A stretch of 64,000 bases of DNA from Paenibacillus agri (lineage in GTDB: Bacteria; Bacillota; Bacilli; Paenibacillales; Paenibacillaceae). Under the pieces are notes generated by a model. It was not told where the DNA came from, ran no database searches, and worked only from the letters and a program-made list of their open reading frames with translations. The translations under genes were made by a program, and so were the position numbers. Below, in pieces: positions 40,626-52,409 of this stretch. The stretch spans positions 1 through 64,000 of the forward strand of contig NZ_JABWCS010000194.1 in NCBI RefSeq assembly GCF_013359945.1, read 5' to 3'. Each line of letters begins with the position of its first letter. Position 1 is the stretch's first letter.

Positions 40626-41465
40626 TTGCTTTACCAATCCATGGACCATATCGTGTTATACACTGTTGTTCTTGTTATTGCACTTGTCTGGATCGGCTCA
40701 CGCCGCAATCCATTCACCGCATTAATTGAGATCGGAAGAGAACTATTAGGCTCTTATAAATTTTTACTGCTTTTTGTAGGTTTATTCGGGGTACTGGCCC
40801 TCAATAAATACGAGCTGCAGATTGAGAAGAAGCTGAATATCACTTCGGATTTCACTCCATTTATATTTGGACTGGAGGGACATTTTGTCCAGAGCGTGCA
40901 GCATTTGTTCTATAGCCCCTGGCTGACACCTATAATCGTCTTCTTCTATATCTTTATGTTGCAGGCGGTGTTAGCGGCTTCTCTGGGCGTCTACCTGCTC
41001 GACAATAACCGTGTGATGCTCTATGCTACCTGCTACGCTATTATTTTGAACTATGCCATCGCTATTCCGTTCTACCTGTTCTTCCCGGTGAATGAGGTGT
41101 GGTCATATGCTCCGGCAGGCGTTAGATTCGTCATGCTGGATGTGTTCCCCAGATTTGAGCAGGAATACAGACCGCTTTCAGGGCTCGACAACTGCTTCCC
41201 GAGTCTTCATACTTCCATCTCTGTTACGATGGCATTGTTGGCTTACCGTTCGGGCAACCGCCGCTGGATGGCAATCACCACCCTGTCTGCCGTTGTCATT
41301 GTATTCGGAATCTTCTATCTAGGTATTCATTGGCTAACCGATATGCTCGGCGGTACCGTACTTGCGATATTATCCGCTACAGTCGGCGTTCAACTCGCTA
41401 AGCTAACGCTGCGAACCAGTTCGGAAAGACTAACTTTCCGCAGCCGTGCCAACCCTATGCGTTAA
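40626..41465 (+). CDS. PAP2 superfamily membrane phosphatase
   Basis: A 279-residue protein with six helices. The phosphatase motifs are NCFPSLHTSISV (motif 2, with the acid/base His) and YLGIHWLTDMLGG (motif 3, with the nucleophilic His and Asp). The layout resembles the inositolphosphotransferase-like branch of PAP2 proteins. It should act on a lipid phosphate or pyrophosphate at the membrane. It starts with TTG 40626, 11 bases after AAGGAGG. A bidirectional terminator follows. Confidence 0.87.
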   Translation: MLYQSMDHIVLYTVVLVIALVWIGSRRNPFTALIEIGRELLGSYKFLLLFVGLFGVLALNKYELQIEKKLNITSDFTPFIFGLEGHFVQSVQHLFYSPWLTPIIVFFYIFMLQAVLAASLGVYLLDNNRVMLYATCYAIILNYAIAIPFYLFFPVNEVWSYAPAGVRFVMLDVFPRFEQEYRPLSGLDNCFPSLHTSISVTMALLAYRSGNRRWMAITTLSAVVIVFGIFYLGIHWLTDMLGGTVLAILSATVGVQLAKLTLRTSSERLTFRSRANPMR

Positions 41466-41494
41466 CACTCCAACAAGTTCATATGAGCATAGCA

Positions 41495-41536
41495 AAAAGC
41501 GGCATTTCCTCTCTACCGAGAAGAAATGCCGCTTTT
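41495..41536. terminator. Bidirectional terminator
   Basis: AAAAGCGGCATTTC/GAAATGCCGCTTTT hairpin between the convergent PAP2 and yajC genes. Confidence 0.93.
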
Positions 41537-41548
41537 ATATGAATCTTC

Positions 41549-41863
41549 CTACTCTTTCGATTCCGTATCGGTCGCAACCGCATGGCTGACGGAACCACGG
41601 TCAAATGTAAGCTTAGTCACATCATTGACCTTGAGAACCGCGATGTCGTCGGAGATTTCTACAATCGTTCCGTGAAGACCACCGATTGTAACAACCTTAT
41701 CCCCTTTTTTCAGCGCTTTCAGCATTGTATTGCGAGCTTTAGTTTTCTTCTGCTGAGGACGGATCAGAAGGAAATAGAAGACTACGAACATCAGTACAAA
41801 AGGTCCTACCAGACCCAGAATGCTTCCTCCGGACTGGGCTGTACCTCCCGCTAACTCAAACAT
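41549..41863 (-). CDS. yajC: Preprotein translocase accessory subunit YajC
   Basis: A 104-residue protein with one membrane helix (LVGPFVLMFVVFYFLLIRPQ). The YajC signature RPQQKKTKARNTMLKALKKGD and GGLHGTIVEISDDIAVLKV follow. It associates with SecDF and YidC. The start is ATG 41863, four bases after an AAGGGGGGAG site. It is the last gene of the ruvC-to-yajC run. Confidence 0.95.
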   Translation of the reverse strand: MFELAGGTAQSGGSILGLVGPFVLMFVVFYFLLIRPQQKKTKARNTMLKALKKGDKVVTIGGLHGTIVEISDDIAVLKVNDVTKLTFDRGSVSHAVATDTESKE

Positions 41864-41908
41864 AATTCTCCCCCCTTTCAAATGACTGGCAAACGCACAA
41901 TTCCGTTT

Positions 41909-43060
<1,152 letters not shown>

Positions 43061-43064
43061 TTAC

Positions 43065-44093
43065 TTAATAAATAAACATCGCGTCTCCAAAACTGAAAAA
43101 CCGGTATCTCTCGGCAATCGCCTCTTCATAGGCGGCCAGAATATGCTCACGACCTGCCAATGCGCTGACAAGCATCACCAGTGTTGATTTAGGGAGGTGA
43201 AAGTTCGTGATTAGTGCATTAACGACATTGAATTGATAACCTGGATAAATGAAAATATCTGTCCATCCGCTGCATGCTGTTAGCGGTCCCCCCTGACACT
43301 GCCGCCCGACTGTCTCCAGTGTACGGCAAGAGGTCGTACCTACAGCTATAATTCGTCCCCCGCGCTCCCGGGCAGCATTCAGTGTATCTGCTGTCTCCTG
43401 CGACATGACGAAATACTCGGCATGCATGACATGCTCCTCGACCTTCTCTACAGACATCGGACGGAACGTGCCCAGACCAACATGCAGCGTAATGTAGGCA
43501 ATGGATACACCTTTGGCTGCAATCTGCTCCAGCAGGCTGGTGGTAAAATGCAGACCTGCCGTTGGCGCAGCCGCTGAACCTTCATGCTTGGCATACACTG
43601 TCTGATACCGCTCACGGTCATCCAGTGTCTCCTTGATATACGGTGGAAGCGGCATCATTCCCAGCCTGTCGAGAATCTCCTGAAAGATCCCTTTATAAAT
43701 GAAGCGGAGTGTCCGTCCGCCCATATCAGACTCATCTTCCACTACTGCCCGCAGTTCATCGCTGAATACGATAACTGCCCCGCTCTTCAGTTTCTTGCCG
43801 GGCTTCACCAATGCTTCCCAGCGATCCTCTCCGAGGTTCTTCAGCAGAAGCACTTCTGCCTTTGCCCCGGTGTCTTCCTTAACACCAAACAGACGGGCCG
43901 GAATGACTCTGGTATCATTCAGAACCAGTGTATCTCCCGGCTGCAAATATTCGAGCATATCGCTAAAATGCCGGTGATCTGTCTCACCTGTCTCCCTGTT
44001 GACCAGCAGCAGCCGCGAGGCACTACGGTCAAGCAGCGGAGTCTGGGCAATCAGCTCTTCAGGCAGATTAAAATCATAATCTTCTACATTCAT
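43065..44093 (-). CDS. queA: S-adenosylmethionine:tRNA ribosyltransferase-isomerase
   Basis: A 342-residue enzyme that transfers the ribosyl part of SAM to preQ1 in tRNA, giving epoxyqueuosine. Family motifs are [16 protein letters not shown] at the start, [45 protein letters not shown] and [14 protein letters not shown]. The start is ATG 44093. The ribosome binding site is distant. It lies ten bases downstream of the SpoIID-like gene and upstream of tgt. Confidence 0.97.
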   Translation of the reverse strand: MNVEDYDFNLPEELIAQTPLLDRSASRLLLVNRETGETDHRHFSDMLEYLQPGDTLVLNDTRVIPARLFGVKEDTGAKAEVLLLKNLGEDRWEALVKPGKKLKSGAVIVFSDELRAVVEDESDMGGRTLRFIYKGIFQEILDRLGMMPLPPYIKETLDDRERYQTVYAKHEGSAAAPTAGLHFTTSLLEQIAAKGVSIAYITLHVGLGTFRPMSVEKVEEHVMHAEYFVMSQETADTLNAARERGGRIIAVGTTSCRTLETVGRQCQGGPLTACSGWTDIFIYPGYQFNVVNALITNFHLPKSTLVMLVSALAGREHILAAYEEAIAERYRFFSFGDAMFIY

Positions 44094-44102
44094 TGTGCGT
44101 CT

Positions 44103-46208
44103 TCATTCCTTAACTATAGTAACGTTACGATAATAGTGTTGCAATATTTGCTTGTAATCATACCCGCTGTCAGCCATCCCCTTCACGCCCCACTGGGACA
44201 TGCCCATACCGTGGCCAAAGCCTTGGCCGATGAACAGGAAGCCAGACCCGCCAGTAACTACTCTAGCTTTGGCATCGCCGCCCATAACCACCGTACCGGT
44301 GGCGGAAGACGTTACTTTTCCATTTGCGGAGAGAACACCAGCATTGCTTCCACTACCAACGGTAGAGACTGAGCCGTCAGCGCCTAGTACAGTATAACTG
44401 CCGGTTGGCACAATATCAAACAATGTGCTAGGCAATCCGTTGAATGCCGAACGGAACAGATCCGGATATTTCACCTTCAGAATCTCGCCATTAGCCTTCA
44501 CCTCAGTAGCTCTTCCGGAAGGACCGCGCTGAGTTACCTGAAGACTGATGATTGACGAAGGAAGCGCATTGCTTGTCTTGCCTTGCAGGCTCTTCAACAA
44601 ATCAGCCGAAGAATAAGGACCCTTCACCCATGAGTAGCTGCCGGATTCATACACCTTGTCCAGCACCACAGCATTGTCTCCCGGGTTCAGCTTACCCACC
44701 GGATTAGCATCACTTTGGATGATCGGCAGGGGACGAATATTCACGTCCTTCGTGGTCGCTGTAGCCAAATCAAGTCCAGCTGCCGTTTTGCTTCCCGTTA
44801 ATTTGATATTGTCTTCCCGGGCATAGCCAGCGGTTCCATTAGGCAGCAGAACATAATACCACTGTTTGGACGCTACGGATGCAACGTCTTCCTTGCTCGG
44901 CACACTGACAAACACATCACTGCCGTTCCCCCACACCTCGGAAGGATCAGCCGTTACACCGCCGCTGTTGGAGGAGAATAGGGCTTCTACAATCTGCGCG
45001 CCGCTCTTCAACACTTCACCAGCTGTTGCATCTACCGCTTTGGTGATGGCTGGTGCCTCGGCCCCTATTCCGTTGTATACCTGGCTCAGTGTGGTGTCCA
45101 CCACATTGGCCACATCAAATTTGTTGCCTTGGGCCAGAGCATAGCTGCGGGCTGCAACAGCCTGCGCCTTCAGAGCCTCTTCCGGCCAGCTTGAAGAGAC
45201 TTCTCCGCCAACAACAGCATACAAATATTGCTCCAGTGACACTTCATTAATCACTGCGAGCGATCCGTTCAATCCACTAAGCTCCAGATTACCCCGGTAC
45301 ACACGTTTGGAGCGCTCTACAAGCTGGATGCCAGCATCATTGCCAGCAGCAAGGAATTTGGCTCCGCTACCGTACACAACATAGTGGGGAACTTGTCCCG
45401 CATTGGTAAGATCCAGGCCCGCATCACTGCGCACGATTAAACCGGCTGTTGAGACTGCACTGGTGGACAACGTAATCTGTGGCAGCGCCACATTCACCGC
45501 AGCAGCCAACGCCGCCAGACTCGTATCATTTACAGCTTCTCCAACCCAGACCTCGACCTGCGAGCTGCCGTCTTGAGCCGATGACAATACCGGCCAGGCA
45601 TCGAATCCCGCCGCTGCCAAACTGACAATCACCGCATCAGCCTCGTCCTGGGTCGCAAAGGAACCAGCAGACAAATGCTTGGTGCCTGTCATTGCCGGTG
45701 TCTGCCCTGGCGGAATGGACAATCCAGCTTTAGTTACTCTGGACAATCCATCCTTCGCTGCATTTTCACTGGCATATACTCCGGTGTACAGCTGATACAG
45801 GCTGGACCCATTTCTCGTCACCACAAACAGCTGAGGCTTGTCAGAAGTAGATTGCAGCTTCTTGGCCGCATCGGCTGCCGCCTGCCAAGACGGGGTTTCC
45901 AGCACTTTCACCCGAAAGCCGTCCAGGCTGACACGAATACTGCTCTTGGCCGGAACAGTCGCGAGCGGTGCCCCGCCTCCTTGCGAGGTCACAAGATTAA
46001 AACTTTGGTCTGACTGTAGCGTTGCCGCCGCCACCGTAGATTTATATTTGCTGCCGATATCGGCGTACAGTGCTACACGAATTGTTGCACCGGGTGCAGC
46101 CTCACTGCTCCCGGCAGGGATCAGGAAGCTTCCCGCAGCTAGTGCTGATACCAGCATTCCCCGGCCCAGCACCTTCAGCGCTGAGAATTTCCTTCTTCCA
46201 TGCTTCAT
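44103..46208 (-). CDS. SpoIID/LytB domain-containing exported protein
   Basis: A 701-residue protein with a signal peptide (residues 1-37, MLVSALAAGSFLIPAGSSEA). Two stretches around 100-230 look like SPOR-type repeats. A SpoIID/LytB core begins with RGNLELSGLNGSLAVINEVSLEQYLYAVVGGEVSSSWPEEALK. A later insertion with SH3-like character and a C-terminal GQGFGHGMGMSQWGVKGMADSGYDYKQIL complete it. SpoIID is a lytic transglycosylase in spore engulfment; this longer paralog probably acts on cell-wall glycan. ATG 46208 follows AAGGAGG. Confidence 0.88.
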   Translation of the reverse strand: MKHGRRKFSALKVLGRGMLVSALAAGSFLIPAGSSEAAPGATIRVALYADIGSKYKSTVAAATLQSDQSFNLVTSQGGGAPLATVPAKSSIRVSLDGFRVKVLETPSWQAAADAAKKLQSTSDKPQLFVVTRNGSSLYQLYTGVYASENAAKDGLSRVTKAGLSIPPGQTPAMTGTKHLSAGSFATQDEADAVIVSLAAAGFDAWPVLSSAQDGSSQVEVWVGEAVNDTSLAALAAAVNVALPQITLSTSAVSTAGLIVRSDAGLDLTNAGQVPHYVVYGSGAKFLAAGNDAGIQLVERSKRVYRGNLELSGLNGSLAVINEVSLEQYLYAVVGGEVSSSWPEEALKAQAVAARSYALAQGNKFDVANVVDTTLSQVYNGIGAEAPAITKAVDATAGEVLKSGAQIVEALFSSNSGGVTADPSEVWGNGSDVFVSVPSKEDVASVASKQWYYVLLPNGTAGYAREDNIKLTGSKTAAGLDLATATTKDVNIRPLPIIQSDANPVGKLNPGDNAVVLDKVYESGSYSWVKGPYSSADLLKSLQGKTSNALPSSIISLQVTQRGPSGRATEVKANGEILKVKYPDLFRSAFNGLPSTLFDIVPTGSYTVLGADGSVSTVGSGSNAGVLSANGKVTSSATGTVVMGGDAKARVVTGGSGFLFIGQGFGHGMGMSQWGVKGMADSGYDYKQILQHYYRNVTIVKE

Positions 46209-46241
46209 TCAGCATCCTCCTTCGTACAGGGAATTAAAAAC

Positions 46242-47249
46242 TCATGATTGCTCCGGAGGGAGCGGAATGCCCAAATGATGATAGGCAGCCGGCGTGACAA
46301 TCCTGCCGCGTGGCGTCCGTTGCAGAAAGCCAATCTGCAGCAGGTAAGGCTCATATACATCCTCTATGGTCTGACTTTCTTCTCCAATAGTAGCGGCTAT
46401 GGTATCAAGTCCAACAGGACCGCCGCGGAAACTCGTAATCATAGAGTGAATCATCTTATGGTCAATGCTGTCCAGTCCACGCGGGTCGACCTGAAGCATA
46501 CGAAGGGCTTCAGCCGCAATGTCAGGTGTAATAATTCCGTCGCCGCGCACCTGGGCAAAATCACGGACGCGCTTCAGCAGACGGTTGGCAATCCGCGGTG
46601 TTCCGCGTGCCCGCAGGGCCACTTCCTCAGCAGCTTCTCCCTGAATCTCAATACCCAGCAGATCCGCATTGCGGGAGACGATAAAGCTCAGCTCATCGAT
46701 GGAATAGAATTCAAGCCGGCTGACCACGCCGAAGCGGTCGCGCAGCGGCGCAGACAATAGTCCTGCCCGCGTAGTCGCGCCGATCAGCGTGAACGGAGGC
46801 AGGTCCAGGCGCACGGAACGCGCACTTGGTCCTTTGCCGATCATAATATCCAGCGCAAAGTCCTCCATAGCTGGATACATAACCTCCTCCACCGTGCGGT
46901 GCAGGCGATGAATTTCATCAATGAACAGCACATCGCCCTCTTGCAGGTTGGTCAGCAGCGCGGCCAGATCTCCCGGCCGTTCAATCGCTGGTCCTGAGGT
47001 TGTCCGCAAGTTCACACCCAACTCGTTAGCAATAATGTTCGCCAATGTCGTCTTACCAAGACCCGGCGGGCCATAGAGCAGCACGTGGTCCAGCGCCTCG
47101 TTTCTCATCTTGGCCGCCTCAATATAGATCTTCAGGTTCTCCTTAACCTGGCCCTGTCCAATATATTCAGCCAGATAACGGGGGCGCAGGCTCAGCTCCA
47201 CAGCCTGTTCTTCCATCATCAGATTGGCAGATATGATCCGGTCGTCCAT
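46242..47249 (-). CDS. ruvB: Holliday junction branch migration helicase RuvB
   Basis: A 335-residue AAA+ motor. Walker A is [11 protein letters not shown], Walker B is LFIDEIHRL, sensor 1 is IGATTRAG and the Arg finger is in the APLRDRFG region. The winged-helix DNA-binding end is [10 protein letters not shown]. It drives branch migration with RuvA. It lies between ruvA and the SpoIID-like gene. Confidence 0.98.
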   Translation of the reverse strand: MDDRIISANLMMEEQAVELSLRPRYLAEYIGQGQVKENLKIYIEAAKMRNEALDHVLLYGPPGLGKTTLANIIANELGVNLRTTSGPAIERPGDLAALLTNLQEGDVLFIDEIHRLHRTVEEVMYPAMEDFALDIMIGKGPSARSVRLDLPPFTLIGATTRAGLLSAPLRDRFGVVSRLEFYSIDELSFIVSRNADLLGIEIQGEAAEEVALRARGTPRIANRLLKRVRDFAQVRGDGIITPDIAAEALRMLQVDPRGLDSIDHKMIHSMITSFRGGPVGLDTIAATIGEESQTIEDVYEPYLLQIGFLQRTPRGRIVTPAAYHHLGIPLPPEQS

Positions 47250-47294
47250 TCTCTCATCACTTCCAGTTCTTTAAAAGATGCCCGCAGGCAGGCT

Positions 47295-47912
47295 TTACTT
47301 CGCCACGTACAGCAGCTTCAGCGCCTTTTTCATCAATACATCGACACTTCCTGTATCGGATCCCTCTTTCTTCAGGGCTAACCACACACGGTCCAACTCG
47401 CTCTCGGTATAGCCAAGTGCCTTCAAGCCGTCTCTGGCCTCGTCCCACGGCAAGGCATCGCTGCCTTCTTCCTGCGGAACCGCAAAGAGACCGGTCTGCA
47501 TGGAAGCCATGCTAAGTCCATCCAGCTTATCCTTCAGATCAAGGATCATGCGCTGTGCCGTCTTCTTCCCGATCCCTGGCAGCTTCGTCAGGAACGTAAT
47601 ATTCTCCTGGTAAATCGCTGAAATCAGCTGATCCGGGGTACCCCCTGTCAGAATACCAAGCGCCACACGCGGGCCAATACCAGATACCTCAATCAGCTTG
47701 CGGAACAGCCGCTGCTCTTCACGGGTAGAGAAACCGAACAGTAGGGTTGCATCCTCACGGGTCACATAATGAATAAAGATCGTTACAGGCCCCTCTGTCT
47801 TGGCAAAAGCATAGGGATTCGGGCAGAACACGCGGTATCCCACCCCCTGCACATCCAGCACCACATATTCGGATTCCAGGTATACAACCGGACCTCTCAA
47901 AAAATCTATCAT
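47295..47912 (-). CDS. ruvA: Holliday junction DNA-binding protein RuvA
   Basis: A 205-residue protein. The OB fold is [20 protein letters not shown]. Two helix-hairpin-helix motifs follow ([13 protein letters not shown] and [18 protein letters not shown]). The C-terminal RuvB-contact domain is [16 protein letters not shown]. The gene overlaps the ruvC stop by four bases. Confidence 0.98.
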   Translation of the reverse strand: MIDFLRGPVVYLESEYVVLDVQGVGYRVFCPNPYAFAKTEGPVTIFIHYVTREDATLLFGFSTREEQRLFRKLIEVSGIGPRVALGILTGGTPDQLISAIYQENITFLTKLPGIGKKTAQRMILDLKDKLDGLSMASMQTGLFAVPQEEGSDALPWDEARDGLKALGYTESELDRVWLALKKEGSDTGSVDVLMKKALKLLYVAK

Positions 47913-48412
47913 TTTCGCAATACCTCATTTAATTTGGAATTAAGACTGTAAGAGTGGGCATGACATACAGCAACCGCCAACGCATCCGCCACGTCATCGG
48001 GCTTAGGAATCGCGGTCAGCTTCAGGAACATCTTCACCATCTCCTGTACTTGGCGCTTCTCTGCCTTACCATAGCCTACGATCGCTTGCTTAACCTGCAT
48101 CGGCGTATATTCCGCTATAGGGAGCCCACGCTGAATGGCCGCCAGGACCATAACCCCACGGGCCTGCGCGACTGGCAATGCAGTGGTTACGTTGCGGGCG
48201 AAAAACAGCTTCTCCAGTGCCACCGCATCTGGCTTGTATTTCTCCATAAGCTGAGTAATACCCTCGTAGACATGCAGCAGCCGCTCTTCATCCGGCGTAT
48301 GCGCCTCTGTCTGGATACAGCCGTATTGCACAGGCGTCACCTTATGGCCTTCCTTATCCACAAAGCCGAAGCCGACAATCGCGAGCCCCGGGTCAATTCC
48401 TAATATGCGCAC
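47909..48412 (-). CDS. ruvC: Crossover junction endodeoxyribonuclease RuvC
   Basis: A 167-residue resolvase of the RNase H fold. The first catalytic Asp is in [15 protein letters not shown], then Glu in [12 protein letters not shown], and the C-terminal [17 protein letters not shown] supplies the remaining acids. The start is GTG 48412, eight bases after GAGGAG. The longer frame to 48481 is not supported by family length. Confidence 0.97.
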   Translation of the reverse strand: MRILGIDPGLAIVGFGFVDKEGHKVTPVQYGCIQTEAHTPDEERLLHVYEGITQLMEKYKPDAVALEKLFFARNVTTALPVAQARGVMVLAAIQRGLPIAEYTPMQVKQAIVGYGKAEKRQVQEMVKMFLKLTAIPKPDDVADALAVAVCHAHSYSLNSKLNEVLRK

Positions 48413-48613
48413 ACTTCTCTCTCCTCTATGGTCAATAAGAAGCCGGGCTCCGTCCCTCGGCTCCAGCACTAAAGCGAACATATGTATTCCTTCTAACCAT
48501 TATAGCAAAAATAGACTCCGCGGTGAGGAGAAAGTTTCCCTGCTCCCAGAAAAGGGGTCTTTCGGCCCTATACAAGGGGGTGATTACCGCACAATTTGAC
48601 AGGAATAAAACAG

Positions 48614-48645
48614 CAAAAAAGACCTGCGGGTATCACCCCAGGCCT
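48614..48645 (-). terminator. Terminator after bofC
   Basis: GACCTG-GGGT/ACCC-CAGG-CTC hairpin followed on the minus strand by TTTTTT. Confidence 0.75.
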
Positions 48646-48693
48646 CAATCCAGTACTTCCTATTAACAGCTCCGCCAGAGCAGAAGCTCTGAC

Positions 48694-49458
48694 TTATTCC
48701 TTATTTTGCATAACCTGCTCCGAATTATCCCGCGCGTAATCACTGAAGGTGGACAGCACACTATTGTACTCTTCGATGTCCTGCACCCGAATTCCATCCT
48801 GCAGCTGCCTCCAGATGTCCTCCGGCAAAGAGGATTTCATGGAACCCATATCCATTTGAAAAAAAGTCTTCAGAACCTCATCCTGGCCTGGAGGACCCTT
48901 GAACAGCGTTAAGTTTCCATGCTCGTCCACGCCAAAGTAGGCTTCTTTCTTGACGGCTGGTGACAGGTCAGCGATTCTCTTTTCCAGCCAAAGATCTCCG
49001 GCAGCACTGATTCTGGCCTCCCAGGATGGATGCTTGGCGATCAGTTCTTTAAGCTGAACCGGGTTCATCTGGCCGGGTAGATTCTGAATCTCCTCACCGG
49101 ATACATAGCTAACCTTCAGATGAACCGTCCTGCTGAGTCCACTCTGCTGTATCGTTTGGAGAACTTGCTGTCGCCGCGGACTGTAGTCGCCCTCTTCATC
49201 GCCATCTCCTTCCCGAAAAACTGCCGTTATCGGCTCCTCTCCGGAATGTTCCCCGTTCTCAACCGTACCGCGCAGACGCTCCAAAGAATCCGCTACAGAA
49301 GCCGATGGTTCCTCCAGCAGTTCGCTCATTTCGCCGGGAAGCTGCATTCCGCGCCACGCCAATATCGTTATAGCGACACAGGCCGCTCCCACCCACAATG
49401 CTTTTTTCCAACGTCTCCATCTACGCCAAAGCTGTTTTTTCAAGCGAGAAGCATTCAC
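48694..49458 (-). CDS. bofC: BofC-type forespore regulator
   Basis: A 254-residue protein with an N-terminal membrane anchor (ALWVGAACVAITILAW at 20-35). The central domain is SRTVHLKVSYVSGEEIQNLP. The BofC C-terminal domain is AYFGVDEHGNLTLFKGPPG, then LPEDIWRQLQDGIRVQD. BofC acts in the intermembrane space of the forespore to restrain SpoIVB and so pro-sigma-K processing. Its place beside the ruv genes agrees with Bacillus subtilis. It is longer than BofC because of a 60-residue acidic spacer after the anchor. Confidence 0.85.
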   Translation of the reverse strand: MNASRLKKQLWRRWRRWKKALWVGAACVAITILAWRGMQLPGEMSELLEEPSASVADSLERLRGTVENGEHSGEEPITAVFREGDGDEEGDYSPRRQQVLQTIQQSGLSRTVHLKVSYVSGEEIQNLPGQMNPVQLKELIAKHPSWEARISAAGDLWLEKRIADLSPAVKKEAYFGVDEHGNLTLFKGPPGQDEVLKTFFQMDMGSMKSSLPEDIWRQLQDGIRVQDIEEYNSVLSTFSDYARDNSEQVMQNKE

Positions 49459-49546
49459 GTTAATCCCTTCATTCTGGTTTTTTCCTATTGTGACCTGCGA
49501 AGGAAGCCTTTATGCATGATTGGGAATGCCGTGCTGTGCAAATGCT

Positions 49547-49575
49547 TTGAATTACTAAATATTGTTTGCTATACT
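49547..49575 (+). promoter_or_regulatory. Sigma-A promoter of fabV
   Basis: -35 TTGAAT (49547-49552), a 17-bp spacer and -10 TATACT (49570-49575). No FapR-like palindrome is seen. Confidence 0.7.
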
Positions 49576-49625
49576 CTTACTGATTGATTGCAGGCTTAAA
49601 TTTATTTACAAAGGGGAATTCCTTG

Positions 49626-50816
49626 ATGATTATCCAACCAAAAACACGCGGTTTTATATGCACAACAGCCCATCCCGAAGGATGCGCCAAACAAATAGAG
49701 AAGCAAATTAAATATGTACAGTCCCAGAAGAAAATCTCCGGCCCAGCCAACGTGCTTGTAATCGGCGCTTCGACCGGTTATGGCTTGGCCTCGCGGATTG
49801 CCGCAGCTTTTGGTGCAGGCGCTAACACGATCGGAGTTTTCTTCGACAGACCGGCTGAAGGCTCGCGTACAGCCTCCGCAGGATGGTACAATTCAGCAGC
49901 ATTTGAAGAGCAGGCTAACCAGCTCGGGCTGAAGTCCTTCAGCATTGTCGGCGATGCTTTCTCCAATGGAATCAAGGAAAAAACCATTGAGCTGATCAAA
50001 AACGAATTTAAGAACGTAGACCTGGTTATTTATAGTGTGGCTTCCCCGCGTCGCACGCATCCGGTTACCGGAGAGACCTTCTCCTCAGTAATTAAGCCAA
50101 TCGGCACAGCATACAGCAACAAAACTATGAACTTCCATACCGGCGAAGTATCCGATACAACTATCGAGCCGGCTACAGAGGAAGAAGTTCGTCAGACAAT
50201 TGCCGTTATGGGCGGCGAGGACTGGAGCATGTGGATTGATGAGCTGTCAAAAGCCGGTGTGCTGGCAGATGGCGCTACAACGGTGGCCTACTCTTACATT
50301 GGGCCAGAGGTTACTCACGCTATTTACCGTGAAGGAACGATCGGCAAAGCTAAAAATGACCTGGAGCAAACGGCTATCAAGCTGAACGAACAGCTCGGAG
50401 CTAAAGGCGGTCGTGCCTTCGTATCCGTCAATAAGGCGCTGGTCACTCAATCCAGTTCGGCTATTCCTGTTGTTCCGCTTTACATTTCCGCACTGTACAA
50501 AGTAATGAAGGAAAAAGGAATTCACGAGAACTGCATCGAGCAGATCTATCGCCTGTTCTCCGACCGCTTGTATGGTGAAGGCCCGGCAACTGCCGACGGC
50601 AGCACGCTGATCCGTATTGATGACTGGGAAATGCGTGAAGATGTGCAGAAGGAAGTTATGGACCGTTGGAACAAGCTTGAGACTGCTAATGTGTCTGAAC
50701 TTGCTGATCTTGAAGGCTACCGCGAGGATTTCTTTAACCTGTTCGGTTTCCAGACTGAAGGCGTAGACTATGACGCTGAGTCAGATCCTGCTGTAGAGCT
50801 GCCAAATTCATATTAA
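49626..50816 (+). CDS. fabV: Enoyl-[acyl-carrier-protein] reductase FabV
   Basis: A 396-residue NADH-dependent enoyl-ACP/trans-2-enoyl-CoA reductase of the long SDR type. Motifs are MIIQPKTRGFICTTAHPEGC, the Rossmann VLVIGASTGYGLASRIAAAF, and the Y-x8-K active site in YSYIGPEVTHAIYREGTIGK. The tail LFGFQTEGVDYDAE is typical. It catalyses the last step of fatty acid elongation and is usually insensitive to triclosan. The start is ATG 49626 after AAGGGG. Confidence 0.96.
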   Translation: MIIQPKTRGFICTTAHPEGCAKQIEKQIKYVQSQKKISGPANVLVIGASTGYGLASRIAAAFGAGANTIGVFFDRPAEGSRTASAGWYNSAAFEEQANQLGLKSFSIVGDAFSNGIKEKTIELIKNEFKNVDLVIYSVASPRRTHPVTGETFSSVIKPIGTAYSNKTMNFHTGEVSDTTIEPATEEEVRQTIAVMGGEDWSMWIDELSKAGVLADGATTVAYSYIGPEVTHAIYREGTIGKAKNDLEQTAIKLNEQLGAKGGRAFVSVNKALVTQSSSAIPVVPLYISALYKVMKEKGIHENCIEQIYRLFSDRLYGEGPATADGSTLIRIDDWEMREDVQKEVMDRWNKLETANVSELADLEGYREDFFNLFGFQTEGVDYDAESDPAVELPNSY

Positions 50817-50830
50817 TCCGCTAGAAAATA

Positions 50831-50867
50831 AAGAGTCCAGCCTGGATAATCAGGCTGGACTCTTTTT
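50831..50867. terminator. Terminator after fabV
   Basis: AAGAGTCCAGCCTG/CAGGCTGGACTCTT hairpin followed by TTTTT. Confidence 0.93.
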
Positions 50868-50911
50868 GATGAGGAAGTCTACAGCAACGTACCGTTGTCA
50901 GCACTTGCTTT

Positions 50912-51313
50912 TTATAGAACGACAGTTATTTTCTCAGCCAACGTGGACAGCTTCTGACTCTGCAAATGCTGCTCCATCTTCTGTTCTCCCTCCACCATCA
51001 CCTGTTGAATCAGGCATTCCGAGGAATGGTCAAGACTGCATTCGAACAAGGAAGCCGTGCCTTCAATAGCATGAATCACGTCAAGGAATGAGATATCTTC
51101 CTTCTTACGCTTAAGACGATAACCTCCGTTGGCTCCGGAAGCGGATTCGATGAGACCGCCCTTAACCAGCTTAGTCAAGATTTTGGACAGATACGTAGGG
51201 GACACGCCTTGTCTTTCAGCAAGCTGTTGGACGCCCACTGGTTTATCAGTGCCAGCCGCCATCATAAATAGCATCGTATGCAGCGCGTAATTGGTAGCTT
51301 TTGAGTATTTCAT
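50912..51313 (-). CDS. Rrf2 family transcriptional regulator
   Basis: A 133-residue protein. The winged HTH covers residues 1-60 (MKYSKATNYALHTMLFMMAA, QQLAERQGVSPTYLSKILTK, GANGGYRL). Two cysteines in FECSLDHSSECLIQQ lie where NsrR/IscR-type members bind iron-sulfur clusters, but a third is missing from that stretch. It resembles the YwnA/YwgB branch. The start is ATG 51313 after GAGGTG. It converges on fabV, so the target is probably elsewhere. Confidence 0.88.
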   Translation of the reverse strand: MKYSKATNYALHTMLFMMAAGTDKPVGVQQLAERQGVSPTYLSKILTKLVKGGLIESASGANGGYRLKRKKEDISFLDVIHAIEGTASLFECSLDHSSECLIQQVMVEGEQKMEQHLQSQKLSTLAEKITVVL

Positions 51314-51517
51314 ATAACACCTCAATTACAGACTTTGTTCATCTATAATAACGCTGAACCAGCAAGGGGTCAACATAGGGCCCTCTTTGCCAGGTCAGGT
51401 CCTTATTCAATGAATTTTTTTGCCCCGAACCTGCCCAGAATATTTGATCATGCCCCCCTGAAAGAGATATAATAAAAGATAGTGATGCACATTCAATGTT
51501 GAAAGAGAGCGAAAACT

Positions 51518-52237
51518 ATGGGACGTAAGTGGAATAATATTAAAGAGAAAAAAGCATCCAAGGATGCCAATACAAGTCGTATATATGCTAGATTTGGCCG
51601 CGAAATTTATGTAGTAGCCAAACAAGGCGAGCCGGACCCTGAATCCAATCAGGCCCTGAAGTTCGTCCTTGAGCGTGCCAAAACCTATAATGTTCCCAAA
51701 GCCATAATTGACCGTGCCATTGAAAAAGCCAAAGGCGGCTCCGATGAGAACTATGACGAGCTTCGCTATGAGGGCTTTGGCCCGAACGGCTCCATGGTCA
51801 TTGTCGATGCACTGACCAATAACGTGAACCGTACCGCTTCCGAAGTGCGAGCAGCGTTCAGCAAGAACGGTGGCAACCTTGGGGTAGCCGGTTCCGTAAA
51901 CTATATGTTCGATGAGACAGCGGTTATCGGTCTGACCGGTAAGACCGCCGAGGAAGTTCTGGAACTGCTAATGGAAGCTGATGTGGATGCGCGTGATATT
52001 CTGGAAGAAGAAGACGCTGTAATCGTGTACGCTGCGCCTGATCAATTCCATGCCGTGCAAACCGCGCTGAAGGATGCAGGCATTACTGAATTCACGGTGG
52101 CTGAGATCACCATGCTGGCCCAAAACTATGTGGAGATTCCGGCAGAGTCAGAAGCCCAGTTCAACAAAATGATCGACGCGCTGGAAGATCTCGATGATGT
52201 TCAGCAAGTGTATCATAACGTGGATTCCGAGGAATAG
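51518..52237 (+). CDS. YebC/PmpR family regulator
   Basis: A 239-residue protein with the family N terminus ([20 protein letters not shown], then [15 protein letters not shown]), [43 protein letters not shown] and a C-terminal [14 protein letters not shown]. The length and the short N terminus match the YeeI/YeeN branch. YebC-type proteins act as transcription factors and, in some species, in relieving ribosome stalling at prolines. The start is ATG 51518. Confidence 0.93.
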   Translation: MGRKWNNIKEKKASKDANTSRIYARFGREIYVVAKQGEPDPESNQALKFVLERAKTYNVPKAIIDRAIEKAKGGSDENYDELRYEGFGPNGSMVIVDALTNNVNRTASEVRAAFSKNGGNLGVAGSVNYMFDETAVIGLTGKTAEEVLELLMEADVDARDILEEEDAVIVYAAPDQFHAVQTALKDAGITEFTVAEITMLAQNYVEIPAESEAQFNKMIDALEDLDDVQQVYHNVDSEE

Positions 52238-52286
52238 AACCGGACTCTACATTAAATATTTACTTACGGGCAAAATACTTTACAAT

Positions 52287-52329
52287 AAAAGGGCAACTAT
52301 GGCATTCCTGATGCTATAGTTGCCCTTTT
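52287..52329. terminator. Terminator after the yebC-family gene
   Basis: AAAAGGGCAACTAT-GCAT/ATGC-ATAGTTGCCCTTTT hairpin, with A and T tracts on both strands. Confidence 0.93.
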
Positions 52330-52409
52330 ATGTTTTTTTACTTAAGGATGATAAGGGGTTCCGCAAGACAGCTCCCTATTCGAGAAACTCCAGAACAGTC
52401 TGGACCTGA